This document shows, piece after piece, positions 1 to 8,992 of a stretch of DNA of 64,000 nt. Each line of letters starts with the position of its first letter. The stretch's first letter is position 1. The DNA lies in contig CAJUBD010000004.1 in NCBI GenBank assembly GCA_910584475.1, positions 159,501 to 223,500 on the forward strand, given 5' to 3'. This DNA comes from an uncultured Treponema sp. (GTDB lineage: Bacteria > Spirochaetota > Spirochaetia > Treponematales > Treponemataceae). Position numbers and translations under genes: made by a program. The notes under the pieces were generated by a model that searched no databases, was not told the origin of the DNA, and was given only the letters and a program-made list of their open reading frames with translations.

Positions 1-433
1 GTTTTATAGAAAATTTCAATACTGTGCGCAAAAGCCCGATGAGGATAAAAAGCCCTACGCCCGCGGCTATCACGAAAGTGAGCAAAAACTTGTCAACGAA
101 TTTGAATATCGCTCGCACTTGATCGCCGAAAACTTGAATGTCAGGCTCGGCGGCGGTAACAATAAAACCAATCACAAAAGCGCATCCGAGCAAAAGTGGC
201 AAATTTCTTTTTTGCACGAGAGAAGAACCGCAGCGTTCGCCCATCGGCTCGATTCCCATGTCCACGCCGAGCAAAAAAATCGTAAGCCCTGCAATCAAAA
301 GAAACCCGCCGACCACGAATCGCGCCAAAAGAATTTTATCCAACGGAACGACGGTAAGTCCCAAGACAAGAACAATGAGAATTACGGGAACTACGGACTT
401 CGCCGTTTCTTTGAATTTTGCCGCAATATTCAT
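1..433 (-). CDS. DUF1538-family membrane protein (partial, C-terminus outside window)
   Basis: This is the first 144 codons of a gene that runs off the left edge of the window. The reading frame starts at an ATG (431-433 on the complement), about 10 nt after the mtnN stop codon, so the two are probably co-transcribed. The visible protein has at least four hydrophobic segments. It contains a loop reading LLGVDMGIEPMGE, which resembles the conserved element of DUF1538 proteins, a poorly characterised family of polytopic inner-membrane proteins suspected to be transporters. No function can be assigned beyond that. The frame is open for its full visible length. Confidence 0.65.
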   Translation of the reverse strand, partial: MNIAAKFKETAKSVVPVILIVLVLGLTVVPLDKILLARFVVGGFLLIAGLTIFLLGVDMGIEPMGERCGSSLVQKRNLPLLLGCAFVIGFIVTAAEPDIQVFGDQVRAIFKFVDKFLLTFVIAAGVGLFILIGLLRTVLKFSIK

Positions 434-443
434 AATTTCAAAC

Positions 444-1160
444 CTAATGAATTCGCTTGATAAGATCAAGCAAAATCGCGCCGCTCAAATTAGCCGCGGT
501 TTCTTCATTAAAATCATAAGTGGATTCTATGGTGTCGTCCGCCATGTCGGAAAGCGTCCGCATTATGACGAATGGAGTTTTATTTAGAAAGCATGCGTGC
601 GCCACCGCCGCGCCCTCCATTTCCACGCAGAGCGGAGCGCAATCTTTTTTGATTTGCTCTTTGAGGTTTTTGTCCGCCACGAATTGGTCGCCGGAAGCGA
701 TTCGTCCCACCGCAAGCTTGTGCCCCGCGCTTTCAGGAACGAGTGGAAAAACGCGCTTAATTTTTTCTATCATATCTTTGTCGGCCACAAAGTCCGAACA
801 TTCCATCTGCGGAATTTCCGTTGGCTTGTAGCCGAACACGGTCGCATCCACATCGTGGTAAAGCGCGTCGCTCGAAATCACCACATCGAACACGCCAAGT
901 CCTGCGCCCATCGCGCCTGCGATTCCGGAATTTATTATGAAATCCGCGCCACGCTGCAAAATCATCCTTTGGGCGCAAAGCGCGGCGTTCACTTTGCCCA
1001 CTCCGCTTTTCGCCAAGACAATTTCCAAGCCGCCGATTTTTCCTTCATGATAAACCGTGCCGCCGGCGTCCGTATGAGAAACATTTCCACTTTGCGAAAG
1101 CGCGTCCAAAATGATTTTCACTTCGCATTCCATCGCGCCGATAATTCCGAGCTTTTTCAT
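444..1160 (-). CDS. mtnN: 5'-methylthioadenosine/S-adenosylhomocysteine nucleosidase
   Basis: A 238-residue cytoplasmic enzyme that hydrolyses methylthioadenosine and S-adenosylhomocysteine to adenine plus the thioribose product, in methionine salvage and methyl-cycle detoxification. The start MKKLGIIGAMECEV, the NSGIAGAMG segment, the VEMEGAAVAH segment and the late RTLSDMAD motif, which supplies the catalytic Asp, are typical of the family. Its length is normal at about 230 residues. The open frame extends 50 codons further upstream, but I chose the internal ATG. It matches the family N-terminus and lies 7 nt after a good promoter (TTGCAA, 17 nt, TAATAT), which suggests a leaderless mRNA. 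The DUF1538 gene follows closely. Confidence 0.93.
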   Translation of the reverse strand: MKKLGIIGAMECEVKIILDALSQSGNVSHTDAGGTVYHEGKIGGLEIVLAKSGVGKVNAALCAQRMILQRGADFIINSGIAGAMGAGLGVFDVVISSDALYHDVDATVFGYKPTEIPQMECSDFVADKDMIEKIKRVFPLVPESAGHKLAVGRIASGDQFVADKNLKEQIKKDCAPLCVEMEGAAVAHACFLNKTPFVIMRTLSDMADDTIESTYDFNEETAANLSGAILLDLIKRIH

Positions 1161-1167
1161 AAATTTA

Positions 1168-1196
1168 ATATTACATTGAAAAGCGAAAAATTGCAA
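1168..1196 (-). promoter_or_regulatory. mtnN promoter, probably leaderless
   Basis: Read on the complement, TTGCAA (1191-1196) and TAATAT (1168-1173) are separated by 17 nt. The -10 box ends 7 nt before the ATG at 1160. There is no Shine-Dalgarno sequence, so transcription probably starts at or next to the start codon. Confidence 0.6.
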
Positions 1197-1255
1197 GAAT
1201 TTTCTTTTCAAAAAACGAGTTTCTGATAAGGTGCTCCGCATCGACAAATTCGTAA

Positions 1256-1291
1256 GCAAACCAAAGTTTGCATCGCAAATCTTTGGTTTGC
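1256..1291. repeat. intergenic hairpin with conserved TGCATCGCA loop
   Basis: Arms GCAAACCAAAG and CTTTGGTTTGC (11 bp, perfect) enclose a loop that itself folds as TTTGC-atc-GCAAA. A hairpin with the same loop but unrelated arms occurs at 60497-60532. It is one of the dispersed hairpin elements of this genome. Confidence 0.6.
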
Positions 1292-1391
1292 GGCACATTT
1301 TTGATGGCAATTTTAAACGCGCCGTTTGACTTGCCGTGACGATTATAGCAGAGGTCTAAAGACTGTCATGCGCTCTTTTAATGTTGTTTTA

Positions 1392-1419
1392 CCCCCCCCC
1401 ATATCACCCATATGGGTGA
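1392..1419. repeat. C9 homopolymer followed by a 16-bp perfect palindrome
   Basis: Nine consecutive C (1392-1400) are followed by TCACCCATATGGGTGA (1404-1419), a perfect palindrome. Both lie in the upstream region of the phase-variable regulator gene. The tract could alter promoter geometry, and the palindrome could be an operator. Neither role is shown by the sequence alone. Confidence 0.5.
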
Positions 1420-1476
1420 GAAAAAAACACTTGCGCATATGATTTATTTTATTTGAAATATCGTATAAAATGTGGT

Positions 1477-2953
1477 ATGCGTAAAAACGGACTGCTTGCA
1501 ATGCTCATTGTTTTTTCTCTGTGCGGCTGCGCGGATTACACCCGCCCGAAAAGCCTTGCCGTGTCAAAGTCAAATTCTTGTACCCCCCCCCCTATGCACT
1601 GCCGGAGAATTCATTCCGCAAAGCGCGAACCGTTTTGTAGGAAATTTCAGTCCGTACCTTTGGTGTCTGCTTGAGATTCCGAGCGCACAAGAAAAACGCG
1701 TGCTTGACTTGGGACCGGAATTGGTTGACGAGGCATGGCTCTTTATCAAAAGCAACGGAGAGTGGACTTTGCATGACCAGGCAGGGAAGACTGTTCTGAA
1801 CAGTCAAAAGAAAATCCAAGGAGTGAGATGCGCCCTGGAAATCCCCGCGCGGAAAAGCGAGGTTCTTTTGCGGATAAAAAATTCCGACACCGCCGCGATG
1901 GTCTTCAGGCTTTTTTCCCATGGCGACTATTTTTTGCAGACCACGAAATTCAATATTGTGCATGGAATGTCAATCGCGATGTTTTTGACCTCGATGTGCA
2001 TGCAAATTCTTATATGGGTTTTCCGCAAGCCACGGAACGCGCTCTTCATTCTCGCCGTTACGATTTTCTTTTTCATCTATCAATTGTGCATGAAGGGAAT
2101 CGGACCCGCGCTCCTTTGGAATAGCCTTTCGGGGGCGGGATTTTTTTTGCACTTGAGCTACATTGTCGCGACATTCGGCTTTGTGACAATACTGGTGCTT
2201 GCGTTTAGATGCCTGAATTTGGAGACTCAGTTTTCCATAAACAATCAAATCAACTCCTCGTTCATTGGATGCGCACTCCTTTTCGCGATAATGTTCTCAA
2301 TATCCCCGAATTTTGACTTTGTATATAGGCTTTCGATTTGCGTTTTGATTGCAGGTCTCGTTTTTGAAATCATAGTCATTGCATTTGGAGCGAGAAAGCG
2401 AAAGTACGACTTTTCAATTTTGATTCCGTGGTGCGTGTTCTATGTTTTTCTGATTTTCCGCCAAGGCTTCCATTTGATAAGAAAGTCGAAGGAGTATTTT
2501 TTCTTGAGCGCGTTAATGGACAACGACTATTATTTTTCCTACGACATAAATTTTCTGATTGTGAACATTCTGTACCTTTTCATTATGGCAAGGCGGACAT
2601 CGCATCCAAGTCGCCTGGAAATCGAGCGGAAGATCCAGAGGACGCAAACACTTTCTTCTTCATATGCGGAAAAAGCCGGGACGCAAAAGATTTCATCACC
2701 GAGCGCAGAAATAATTCTCATGGAATACGGACTGACACCCCGGGAAATCGAAGTGGCGAAAATGCTTTGCTCGAACCGAAACACCACGAAGGAAATCTCC
2801 CAATCCCTGAACATAAGCGTGAACACCGCCGCCACGCACATAAAGCATATTTACGAGAAGTGCGCCGTCAATTCAAAGTTTTCGCTCTACCGTCTCATAA
2901 ACGATGAAATCACCCAAAGTGGTGATGAGCGAAGTGAAGGCAAAATCACATAA
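1477..2953 (+). CDS. 7TM sensor with C-terminal LuxR HTH; lipoprotein signal out of frame at a C10 tract
   Basis: Two reading frames join at a run of ten C (1583-1592). Frame one starts at ATG 1477, 7 nt after a TATAAA box, and encodes a lipoprotein signal peptide with lipobox LCGC, but it stops after 66 codons. Frame two runs to 2953. It encodes an ectodomain of about 120 residues, roughly seven membrane segments and a C-terminal LuxR-type helix-turn-helix (GLTPREIEVAKML...ISVNTAATHIKHIYEK). Removing one C, or adding two, would join the frames into one protein of about 490 residues. The architecture resembles 7TM-DISM sensors fused to a DNA-binding output. As written the gene is off, unless translation begins at the GTG at 1472 in frame two, which gives no convincing export signal. 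I read it as phase-variable; a sequencing error is the alternative. Confidence 0.75.
1583..1592 (+). repeat. C10 homopolymer inside coding sequence (phase-variation tract)
   Basis: Ten consecutive C sit between the lipoprotein signal peptide and the ectodomain of the sensor-regulator gene. Its length decides whether the two halves are in frame: nine or twelve C gives the full protein, ten C a truncated one. Confidence 0.75.
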
Positions 2954-3109
2954 AAATCACGCATATTGGCGATAGGGTAAAGCAGAAGAAATAGGTATAA
3001 TTTTTCTCCAATGGCTTGCGGCGATGTTCCAGCAGCATTCTGGCAATGTTCGCGGGCTTTATGATTCTCCTTGTTGTGGGGGAGGATAATTTTTTTTAGG
3101 AGATTTCTT

Positions 3110-4669
3110 ATGAAAAAAGCGTGGTTTGCATTATTCGCTATTCTTGCGTTGTGCAGTTGCATATTGAGTGGGTGTTCCGATACCAGTTCGAGTGATGAGG
3201 ATGGGAGCGGAAGTTCCAGTAACAAAATTATTCTGCATGCATACAATTATGTCAATGTGTATGTGTGGGGGTCGAGCAATTCGAATTTAGATGAGAGGCA
3301 TTTCCACTTACAATCAGAAGGTGACGGCTGGTATACAACCACATTGGAAGCAAGTTATACCTCCCTATTCTTCACAACAAAGTGGGATAGTTTTATGGAA
3401 CAGACAGAGGATTCGTATCGTACGGCGGGCGAATGGTGGTACAAGGAAGGCACTTGGTATTATTATAATCCAAGCGGGGGTTCATCTTCCGGCGGAAATG
3501 GTGAAAGCGGCGACAATAGCGGAAATGAAGGTGGTTCGGGAGGTGGAGGTGAATCCGATGATTCAGGTTTGTATTTAGGCATAATCAGTTTTGGAGACGA
3601 AGTTTCGGATTTGAATAACGATAAGCTTATGTTACTTAATTCTGGCGCAAACAAAGATTATGCAAAGCAACTATTGGCGGATAAGTATAAAGTTTCAAGT
3701 GATACATCAACTCTCTTATACTATGGAGTTCACAAGGCTCTTATTAATCTTGAAAATAATGCGACCTCACTGCCTAAAAACCTTGAGAATGTATATATAA
3801 TTACATTTACCGATGGTCTTGACAATGGAAGTGCAGGTCATATGGAAGACTATCCCCTGGAAGACACAGGATTAGGCGAGTATTTTACAACAGCATCCTA
3901 TGCAAAATGGTTAAACAGGCAATTGAACGAAAGGACAATAAAAGGAAATAAAATAGCATGTTACGCACTAGGGGTACCGGGTAGTGATGTTAGGGATAAT
4001 AAAGGATTTGAAACTGCGCTTGAAAATATAACAACACCTTTAGGGAAATCGCAAAAAATGAATGAATTTTCTGAGGTGCAAGAAGAGTTTAAAAATGTTG
4101 CAGAAAGTCTTACTGTAACTACATATAATTATAAATTTACTCTAAGACTTCCTACAAATACATGGCAAAACGATGAGATTATTATGACCTTTGATATTCC
4201 TGAATCACAAAAAGAGTTTGCAGATGTGAATGATTCAAAAGTATATTTTCATGGAAAAGTAGAGCGTTTTTCTATTTCTGACTATACATTTTCGATAGAC
4301 AAGTGTGTTCGTATAGTACCTTCATCATTAAGTGTACCAGGTAAAAAGTTTTCACTTGGAGATGGAAAAGCAGCTAAATTGGAGTTTGTGTTTGAAAATA
4401 TTGGTTGTGAAGACCCTGAAGATGCTTCTTCTATACAGAATTGGCTAGAAACCACTCTAGAATGGTATCCATCAAATGGAATATGGCAGACTGAATCTGA
4501 GTATCTGCCCACTGATTCCCCGTCGTCAAATACCACAAAGTCATCTGCTGCAATCTATTTAGTCTTAGACAATAGTACATCTATTGCAAGAGATTTGCCA
4601 ACTATAAAGAATGCGGTTTCCAACTTCATAGATATATTGTACAGTAAGCTGCCGAATAGCAAGCTGTAG
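3110..4669 (+). CDS. vWA-like lipoprotein with Gly/Ser linker
   Basis: A predicted lipoprotein of 519 residues. It has a signal peptide ending in lipobox LSGC and starts at ATG 3110, 7 nt after AGGAG. An N-terminal region of about 100 residues, rich in Trp and Tyr, is followed by a low-complexity Gly/Ser/Asn linker (around 120-155). Then comes a domain with the fold pattern of von Willebrand factor A proteins: a strand ending in VYIITFTDGLDNGS, and the final LVLDNSTSIARDLPTIKNAV with a near-MIDAS DxSxS pattern. The DxSxS pattern lies at the extreme C-terminus instead of before the TDG strand, so the domain may be circularly rearranged, duplicated or truncated. The function is unknown; I infer surface exposure. 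Codon use is more AT-rich than in the housekeeping genes. Confidence 0.65.
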   Translation: MKKAWFALFAILALCSCILSGCSDTSSSDEDGSGSSSNKIILHAYNYVNVYVWGSSNSNLDERHFHLQSEGDGWYTTTLEASYTSLFFTTKWDSFMEQTEDSYRTAGEWWYKEGTWYYYNPSGGSSSGGNGESGDNSGNEGGSGGGGESDDSGLYLGIISFGDEVSDLNNDKLMLLNSGANKDYAKQLLADKYKVSSDTSTLLYYGVHKALINLENNATSLPKNLENVYIITFTDGLDNGSAGHMEDYPLEDTGLGEYFTTASYAKWLNRQLNERTIKGNKIACYALGVPGSDVRDNKGFETALENITTPLGKSQKMNEFSEVQEEFKNVAESLTVTTYNYKFTLRLPTNTWQNDEIIMTFDIPESQKEFADVNDSKVYFHGKVERFSISDYTFSIDKCVRIVPSSLSVPGKKFSLGDGKAAKLEFVFENIGCEDPEDASSIQNWLETTLEWYPSNGIWQTESEYLPTDSPSSNTTKSSAAIYLVLDNSTSIARDLPTIKNAVSNFIDILYSKLPNSKL

Positions 4670-4812
4670 AAGCGAATGACTTTGAATTCTACTGTTTTTA
4701 CGGAGAAAAGACGCAAGATTGTAATTTTCCTGTATGGAAAAAAATAAATTATATATAGTTAAAATCAGTAACAGATGTATGTTGCACATTTTAACCACTA
4801 GGAGTTCAAAAA

Positions 4813-5793
4813 ATGAAAAAAATAATTGTTTTGGCGGCAATCCTGTTGGCTTTTGAAGCAGGATTATTCAGTTATGGATATGAATCGTATAATGGACGAG
4901 GACAGAGTTGCAATGACTGGCTTATTGAGGCGGCTCGTGGCAATTCAATTCAAGATGTCAAGGTTCATTTGGGACATGGTGCCGATCCGAACTATGTGGA
5001 TGAAACAACGAATTTTCGACGCACACCTCTTGTCTGGGCCTGTGAAAATGGAAATATGGCGATGGTGCGAACATTGATTGAGGCTGGAGCAAGTCCTGAT
5101 GTCAGTGATTCTAATGGAGTTACACCGCTAATGCAGGCGTTAAAGAAAAAAAGCAAACTGATAGCCGACTATCTCATCAATACGGCTGGTGCAAATCCAA
5201 ATGTTTCAGATGCAAAAGGAAAAACGGTACTCATGTATGCCGCGGAAGCAGGACTTGACGGAATTGCCACAACGATTTTAAAGGGAGAATTTTCAGAACT
5301 TGATGCTAAGGATGATGATGGTTCAACAGCACTTCATTATGCAGTGAAGGCTGGAAGCCAAACTTTGTTAGAAAAATTATTGGACGCTAAGATTAATTAC
5401 AATATCTCTGATTCTGACGGATACACGCCTTTTATGATTGCGATGGATGGACAGGAAACGAATATGGTGACAGTGTTTTTGAGAAACCGTAATTTTGATG
5501 TGAACAAATCAGACAGGGAAGGGATGCCGCCGCTTTTATGGGCCATGAGGAATAAACATTCTATAAACATGATTGAATTGGTGCTGATTTATGGAAGAAA
5601 TGCGGCGTCTGTCCGTGATTCATACGGCGATGGTGTGTGGGAATATTATGAAAAGTATTATTCTAGAGTTGAGAATGATAATGCTGAGAAGGCAATTGAG
5701 AGGGCAACCAAAGAGGGAAAAAGTAAATCCGAGGTTGAGAAAGCGGCGGAGAAGGCAAGACCAATGTATAATCTGCTTAAGAAATACGAATAG
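4813..5793 (+). CDS. exported ankyrin-repeat protein
   Basis: A protein of 326 residues with an N-terminal signal peptide (cleavage likely after the stretch ending LFSYG). About seven ankyrin repeats span residues 35-270, with typical cores such as TPLVWACENGNMAMV and TALHYAVKAG. The last 35 residues are highly charged and probably helical. AGGAG lies 8 nt before the ATG. It is the first of three exported ankyrin proteins in one direction, with only 14 nt before the next gene. Ankyrin repeats bind proteins; the partner is unknown. Outside the cytoplasm they may act in periplasmic protection or host contact (inference). Confidence 0.85.
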   Translation: MKKIIVLAAILLAFEAGLFSYGYESYNGRGQSCNDWLIEAARGNSIQDVKVHLGHGADPNYVDETTNFRRTPLVWACENGNMAMVRTLIEAGASPDVSDSNGVTPLMQALKKKSKLIADYLINTAGANPNVSDAKGKTVLMYAAEAGLDGIATTILKGEFSELDAKDDDGSTALHYAVKAGSQTLLEKLLDAKINYNISDSDGYTPFMIAMDGQETNMVTVFLRNRNFDVNKSDREGMPPLLWAMRNKHSINMIELVLIYGRNAASVRDSYGDGVWEYYEKYYSRVENDNAEKAIERATKEGKSKSEVEKAAEKARPMYNLLKKYE

Positions 5794-5807
5794 GGCGTGA
5801 GGAATAT

Positions 5808-7046
5808 ATGAAAAAAGAAATAATTGCGGTTCTTTTGCTTGCTTTTTTGTTTGCAGGATGCGTTTCCTCAAAAAAACTTGTGTCAGTAGAAGAGCCTCTT
5901 GAATTGGATGGACAGGGCAATACGCCTCTTATGCAGGCTGTTTTAAAAAATCAAGAAAACAAAGTCCGAATGGAACTGGCGGACAGCCGCTATTTTTCTT
6001 CTGAATGCGAATTCTTGAATATTTCAAACCGTGATGGTGACACTGTCGTTCATCTTGCGGTTCGGAATAGAAGCGAAAAGATTTTGGCTTTAATTCTTGT
6101 GGACGGGATTGATTTGAATGTCAAGAACAATGCAGGAGATACCGCGCTTCATATCGCAGTAGAAAACAATGATATATCCTCTGTTGAAATGCTTGTTGGG
6201 GAGCACTGTGACATTAATGCTGTCAATCGTTCTGGAGCAACACCTTTAATTCTTGCGGCAAAAAACAACAACATGGAAATTGTGGAATTTTTGATTTCAA
6301 AAAAAGCAGATAAAAGAAATCGAGATGATGCCCGGATGACATACGAAGATTATCTTGCATCGTATCGAAAGTCTACAGAAGAAAATAAGGATTCTTCAAT
6401 GAAAATGAACACTCCTACAGTCGGCTCGCTTGATTCCGAACAGTATCGTATTGTGTTTGGTTCATTTTCAGGATTACCTCTTCTTTCAGCAGTAAAAAAT
6501 CAGAATCGTCCGGCAGTACTAAAATTGCTTAAAGAAGGAGTTTCTGTTGATGGAGAGACAGATAGCAATGGAAATACCGCATTGATGTATGCTGTATATG
6601 CCCAGAACGGCATGCTTGCAAAAACATTGCTGGAAAATGGTGCTAATGTGAATGCTCCGAACAACATGGGGCAGACACCTCTGCATTGTGCTGTTTCTGT
6701 TCGTGCGCGAACAATTGCTGGTATTCTTTTTACATATGGTGCTGAAGTTAATGCCAAAGATGGTGCGGGAAACACCGCGCTTTCAGTTGCAATACAAAGC
6801 GGACTGGTCAATATGGTGGAGTTACTTTTAGATGCAGGAGCAAATCCGAATATAAAGTTCAAAAATAACAACAATATTCTGATTCAGGCATGCTTAAATA
6901 AAGACTATGATATGGTCCTTGCAATTATAAATACTGTTCGTAGCATTGACTATTATTATGTTAATGCTATGGGTAAGACAGCCTTGGATATTGCAAAGGA
7001 ACAGCATTCAGATGATATTGTCCAGTTGCTTGAACCAAAAATGTAA
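5808..7046 (+). CDS. ankyrin-repeat lipoprotein
   Basis: A predicted lipoprotein of 412 residues with lipobox FAGC about 18 residues in. Two blocks of ankyrin repeats (about 35-180 and 220-410) are separated by a Ser/Lys-rich linker. Typical cores are NTPLMQAVLKNQ, DTALHIAVENND and QTPLHCAVSVRA. It starts 14 nt after the previous ankyrin gene, with GAGG upstream of the ATG, so the genes probably share a transcript. The repeat composition resembles its neighbours, which suggests local duplication. The cellular role is not evident. Confidence 0.87.
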   Translation: MKKEIIAVLLLAFLFAGCVSSKKLVSVEEPLELDGQGNTPLMQAVLKNQENKVRMELADSRYFSSECEFLNISNRDGDTVVHLAVRNRSEKILALILVDGIDLNVKNNAGDTALHIAVENNDISSVEMLVGEHCDINAVNRSGATPLILAAKNNNMEIVEFLISKKADKRNRDDARMTYEDYLASYRKSTEENKDSSMKMNTPTVGSLDSEQYRIVFGSFSGLPLLSAVKNQNRPAVLKLLKEGVSVDGETDSNGNTALMYAVYAQNGMLAKTLLENGANVNAPNNMGQTPLHCAVSVRARTIAGILFTYGAEVNAKDGAGNTALSVAIQSGLVNMVELLLDAGANPNIKFKNNNNILIQACLNKDYDMVLAIINTVRSIDYYYVNAMGKTALDIAKEQHSDDIVQLLEPKM

Positions 7047-7055
7047 AAAGGACAA

Positions 7056-7091
7056 TAAGAATAGAATGCATAAAATTGCATTCTATTCTTA
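7056..7091. repeat. perfect 15-bp inverted repeat between ankyrin and OmpA genes
   Basis: TAAGAATAGAATGCA (7056-7070) and its exact complement (7077-7091) enclose a 6-nt loop. The structure ends 16 nt before the OmpA gene start. No T-run follows, so it may be an mRNA-stabilising or processing hairpin within the operon; it does not look like a terminator. Confidence 0.6.
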
Positions 7092-7107
7092 AAATGAATT
7101 GAGAACA

Positions 7108-8985
7108 ATGTACAAAGTAAAGCATATTTTTTTCATATTTTTACTTGTAATTGGTAGATTATATGCATCTCCTGTTACAATCAATCCGAACGCGCCTGAG
7201 CATTCAATCTTTCAATTGAGCGCACTTGAAAAAGAAGCCGCCGTCTCTCCGCAATTTGAAATTCAATCGCTTCGTGTTTTGTATACAATCTGCAATGAAT
7301 ATGACATTGTGATATATGAAGAGGTGAAAATTACAAAACCTGAGGATATTCCAGAATATTTTTTTACAGAAAAAAGTGTTTTTTATACACGGATTCCTGA
7401 ATTTTCATGGAGTGGAAGAGATGTAAATGGAAATACCGTTCCTGATGGTGAATATCAGCTTTCTGTCCAACTTATTAATGGAAAAAAAGAATTGCTTAAA
7501 GGCGCATCAGGTCGGTCTATAATTCCAGAACAAAAATATAAAATTATTGTGGACACTATATCGCCGAACTTCAAGCTTGCTGTACAGCCTGTTCCCGAAA
7601 TTTCACCCACAAGGAATACAGATATTTCTTCCATGCTTTTTTATACAGAAGGTGATTTTGCATCATCATGGAAACTAGATATTTTTCTTGTTGGTTCAGA
7701 AAATCCTGTTTTTTCTTCTGGAGATATAAAAGCAGAGCAGTTTAATTCAGAATCGTGTCCTATGCCTACAATAGTGTGGAATACAAAGGATATAACAGGT
7801 AATTTTATTGCCTCAGTGACAGCAGTTGATTCTGTTCTAAACAGTTCGGAACAAAAAATTCTTTTTACTCTTCATGGAACTGATGAATTGGAAAAGAAAA
7901 ATCGTATTGAACTTGCGAATATGATAACGCTTTTCGGTATCCTAAAAGATACATTTTCAGGAGGTTCAGTGAATTTGGAAAATACAATCTATAATACTGT
8001 CTGCCTCCCAAATGGACTTATTCCGCATGATTCTCAATATGGAATTTTATTTAGAAATTCCGACGGAGAAGTATTTGTTCCGCTAGAAGAAAATTCAGAT
8101 GTTGTTTCATGGACAATACATCAAGAAGACTTGCCTATCGGAACCTATTCAGTGTCATTATATTCTGAACTCAACGGACAGAAACAGGAAATTTTTTTAG
8201 GAAAATTTCTTGTAAAAAATGATTCGTTATTTCCACCGGAAAAGGCACATATTACTGTTGGAATACCGCAATATATATATGAAGATGAACTTGAGTCTGA
8301 AAAAAACTTCCTTTCTTTAAAAATTACCTTGCTTGACGAACCTGTTTATACAGATTCTTGGTCTGTAGATATTTTTGATAGGAATGAAAATTGGATTGCA
8401 AATCTTGATAGTGGAACAGGAGATGTTTCTTCGGCTTTCGAGAATGAGTTGAAATGGAATGGTAGAGATTCCACAGGGAATTTAGTTGTATTCTCTGGAA
8501 TGGAGTATATAGTGAAACTATTTGTCAATGGAATCAATATAGCTTCCCACCATTTTAATGCATGTCTTGTTTTACAAAAAGAATCGGATAGTCAAAGTCA
8601 GATTATTATTCCTGACATTATTTTCCCGGCAAATGAAAATGAACTGATAAGCGATGAACAGTTTTTTCTTCAGAATTATGAAATCCTTCGTGCGGTTATA
8701 AATATTGCCGGCTCATTACCAGAAGAATCAAACAAGATTGTAATCGAGGGATTTGCAAATCCTATTACCTATCCTGACCAAAATGCAATGGAAAAGGAAG
8801 AACGGGAAAGCTTGATTCCACTTTCATTGGAACGGGCTGTTACGGTAAAAAGAATGCTTGTTTTGATGGGAGTTCCTGAAAACCGTATGGAAACGGTTGC
8901 GGGTGGAGGATTAAAATGGGTTTCTTCTCCCAGTGATGAAAATGAAAAATATAGGAATAGAAGAATTCATTTTTATATTAAGTGA
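7108..8985 (+). CDS. OmpA-domain outer envelope protein with FlgD-like repeats
   Basis: A protein of 625 residues with a signal peptide (hydrophobic core FFIFLLVIG). The middle has at least two Ig-like/FlgD-like beta modules, recognisable from WSGRDVNGNTVPDGEY and the matching KWNGRDSTGNLVVFSGMEY. The C-terminal 130 residues form an OmpA-like peptidoglycan-binding domain, with LSLERAVTVKRMLVLMGV and the terminal NRRIHFYI. I infer anchoring of the envelope protein to the wall. The ATG at 7108 was preferred to an upstream TTG because it leaves a compact signal peptide. It lies inside the run of exported ankyrin proteins, with 7 nt to the next start. Confidence 0.8.
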   Translation: MYKVKHIFFIFLLVIGRLYASPVTINPNAPEHSIFQLSALEKEAAVSPQFEIQSLRVLYTICNEYDIVIYEEVKITKPEDIPEYFFTEKSVFYTRIPEFSWSGRDVNGNTVPDGEYQLSVQLINGKKELLKGASGRSIIPEQKYKIIVDTISPNFKLAVQPVPEISPTRNTDISSMLFYTEGDFASSWKLDIFLVGSENPVFSSGDIKAEQFNSESCPMPTIVWNTKDITGNFIASVTAVDSVLNSSEQKILFTLHGTDELEKKNRIELANMITLFGILKDTFSGGSVNLENTIYNTVCLPNGLIPHDSQYGILFRNSDGEVFVPLEENSDVVSWTIHQEDLPIGTYSVSLYSELNGQKQEIFLGKFLVKNDSLFPPEKAHITVGIPQYIYEDELESEKNFLSLKITLLDEPVYTDSWSVDIFDRNENWIANLDSGTGDVSSAFENELKWNGRDSTGNLVVFSGMEYIVKLFVNGINIASHHFNACLVLQKESDSQSQIIIPDIIFPANENELISDEQFFLQNYEILRAVINIAGSLPEESNKIVIEGFANPITYPDQNAMEKEERESLIPLSLERAVTVKRMLVLMGVPENRMETVAGGGLKWVSSPSDENEKYRNRRIHFYIK

Positions 8986-8992
8986 GTGCAAT

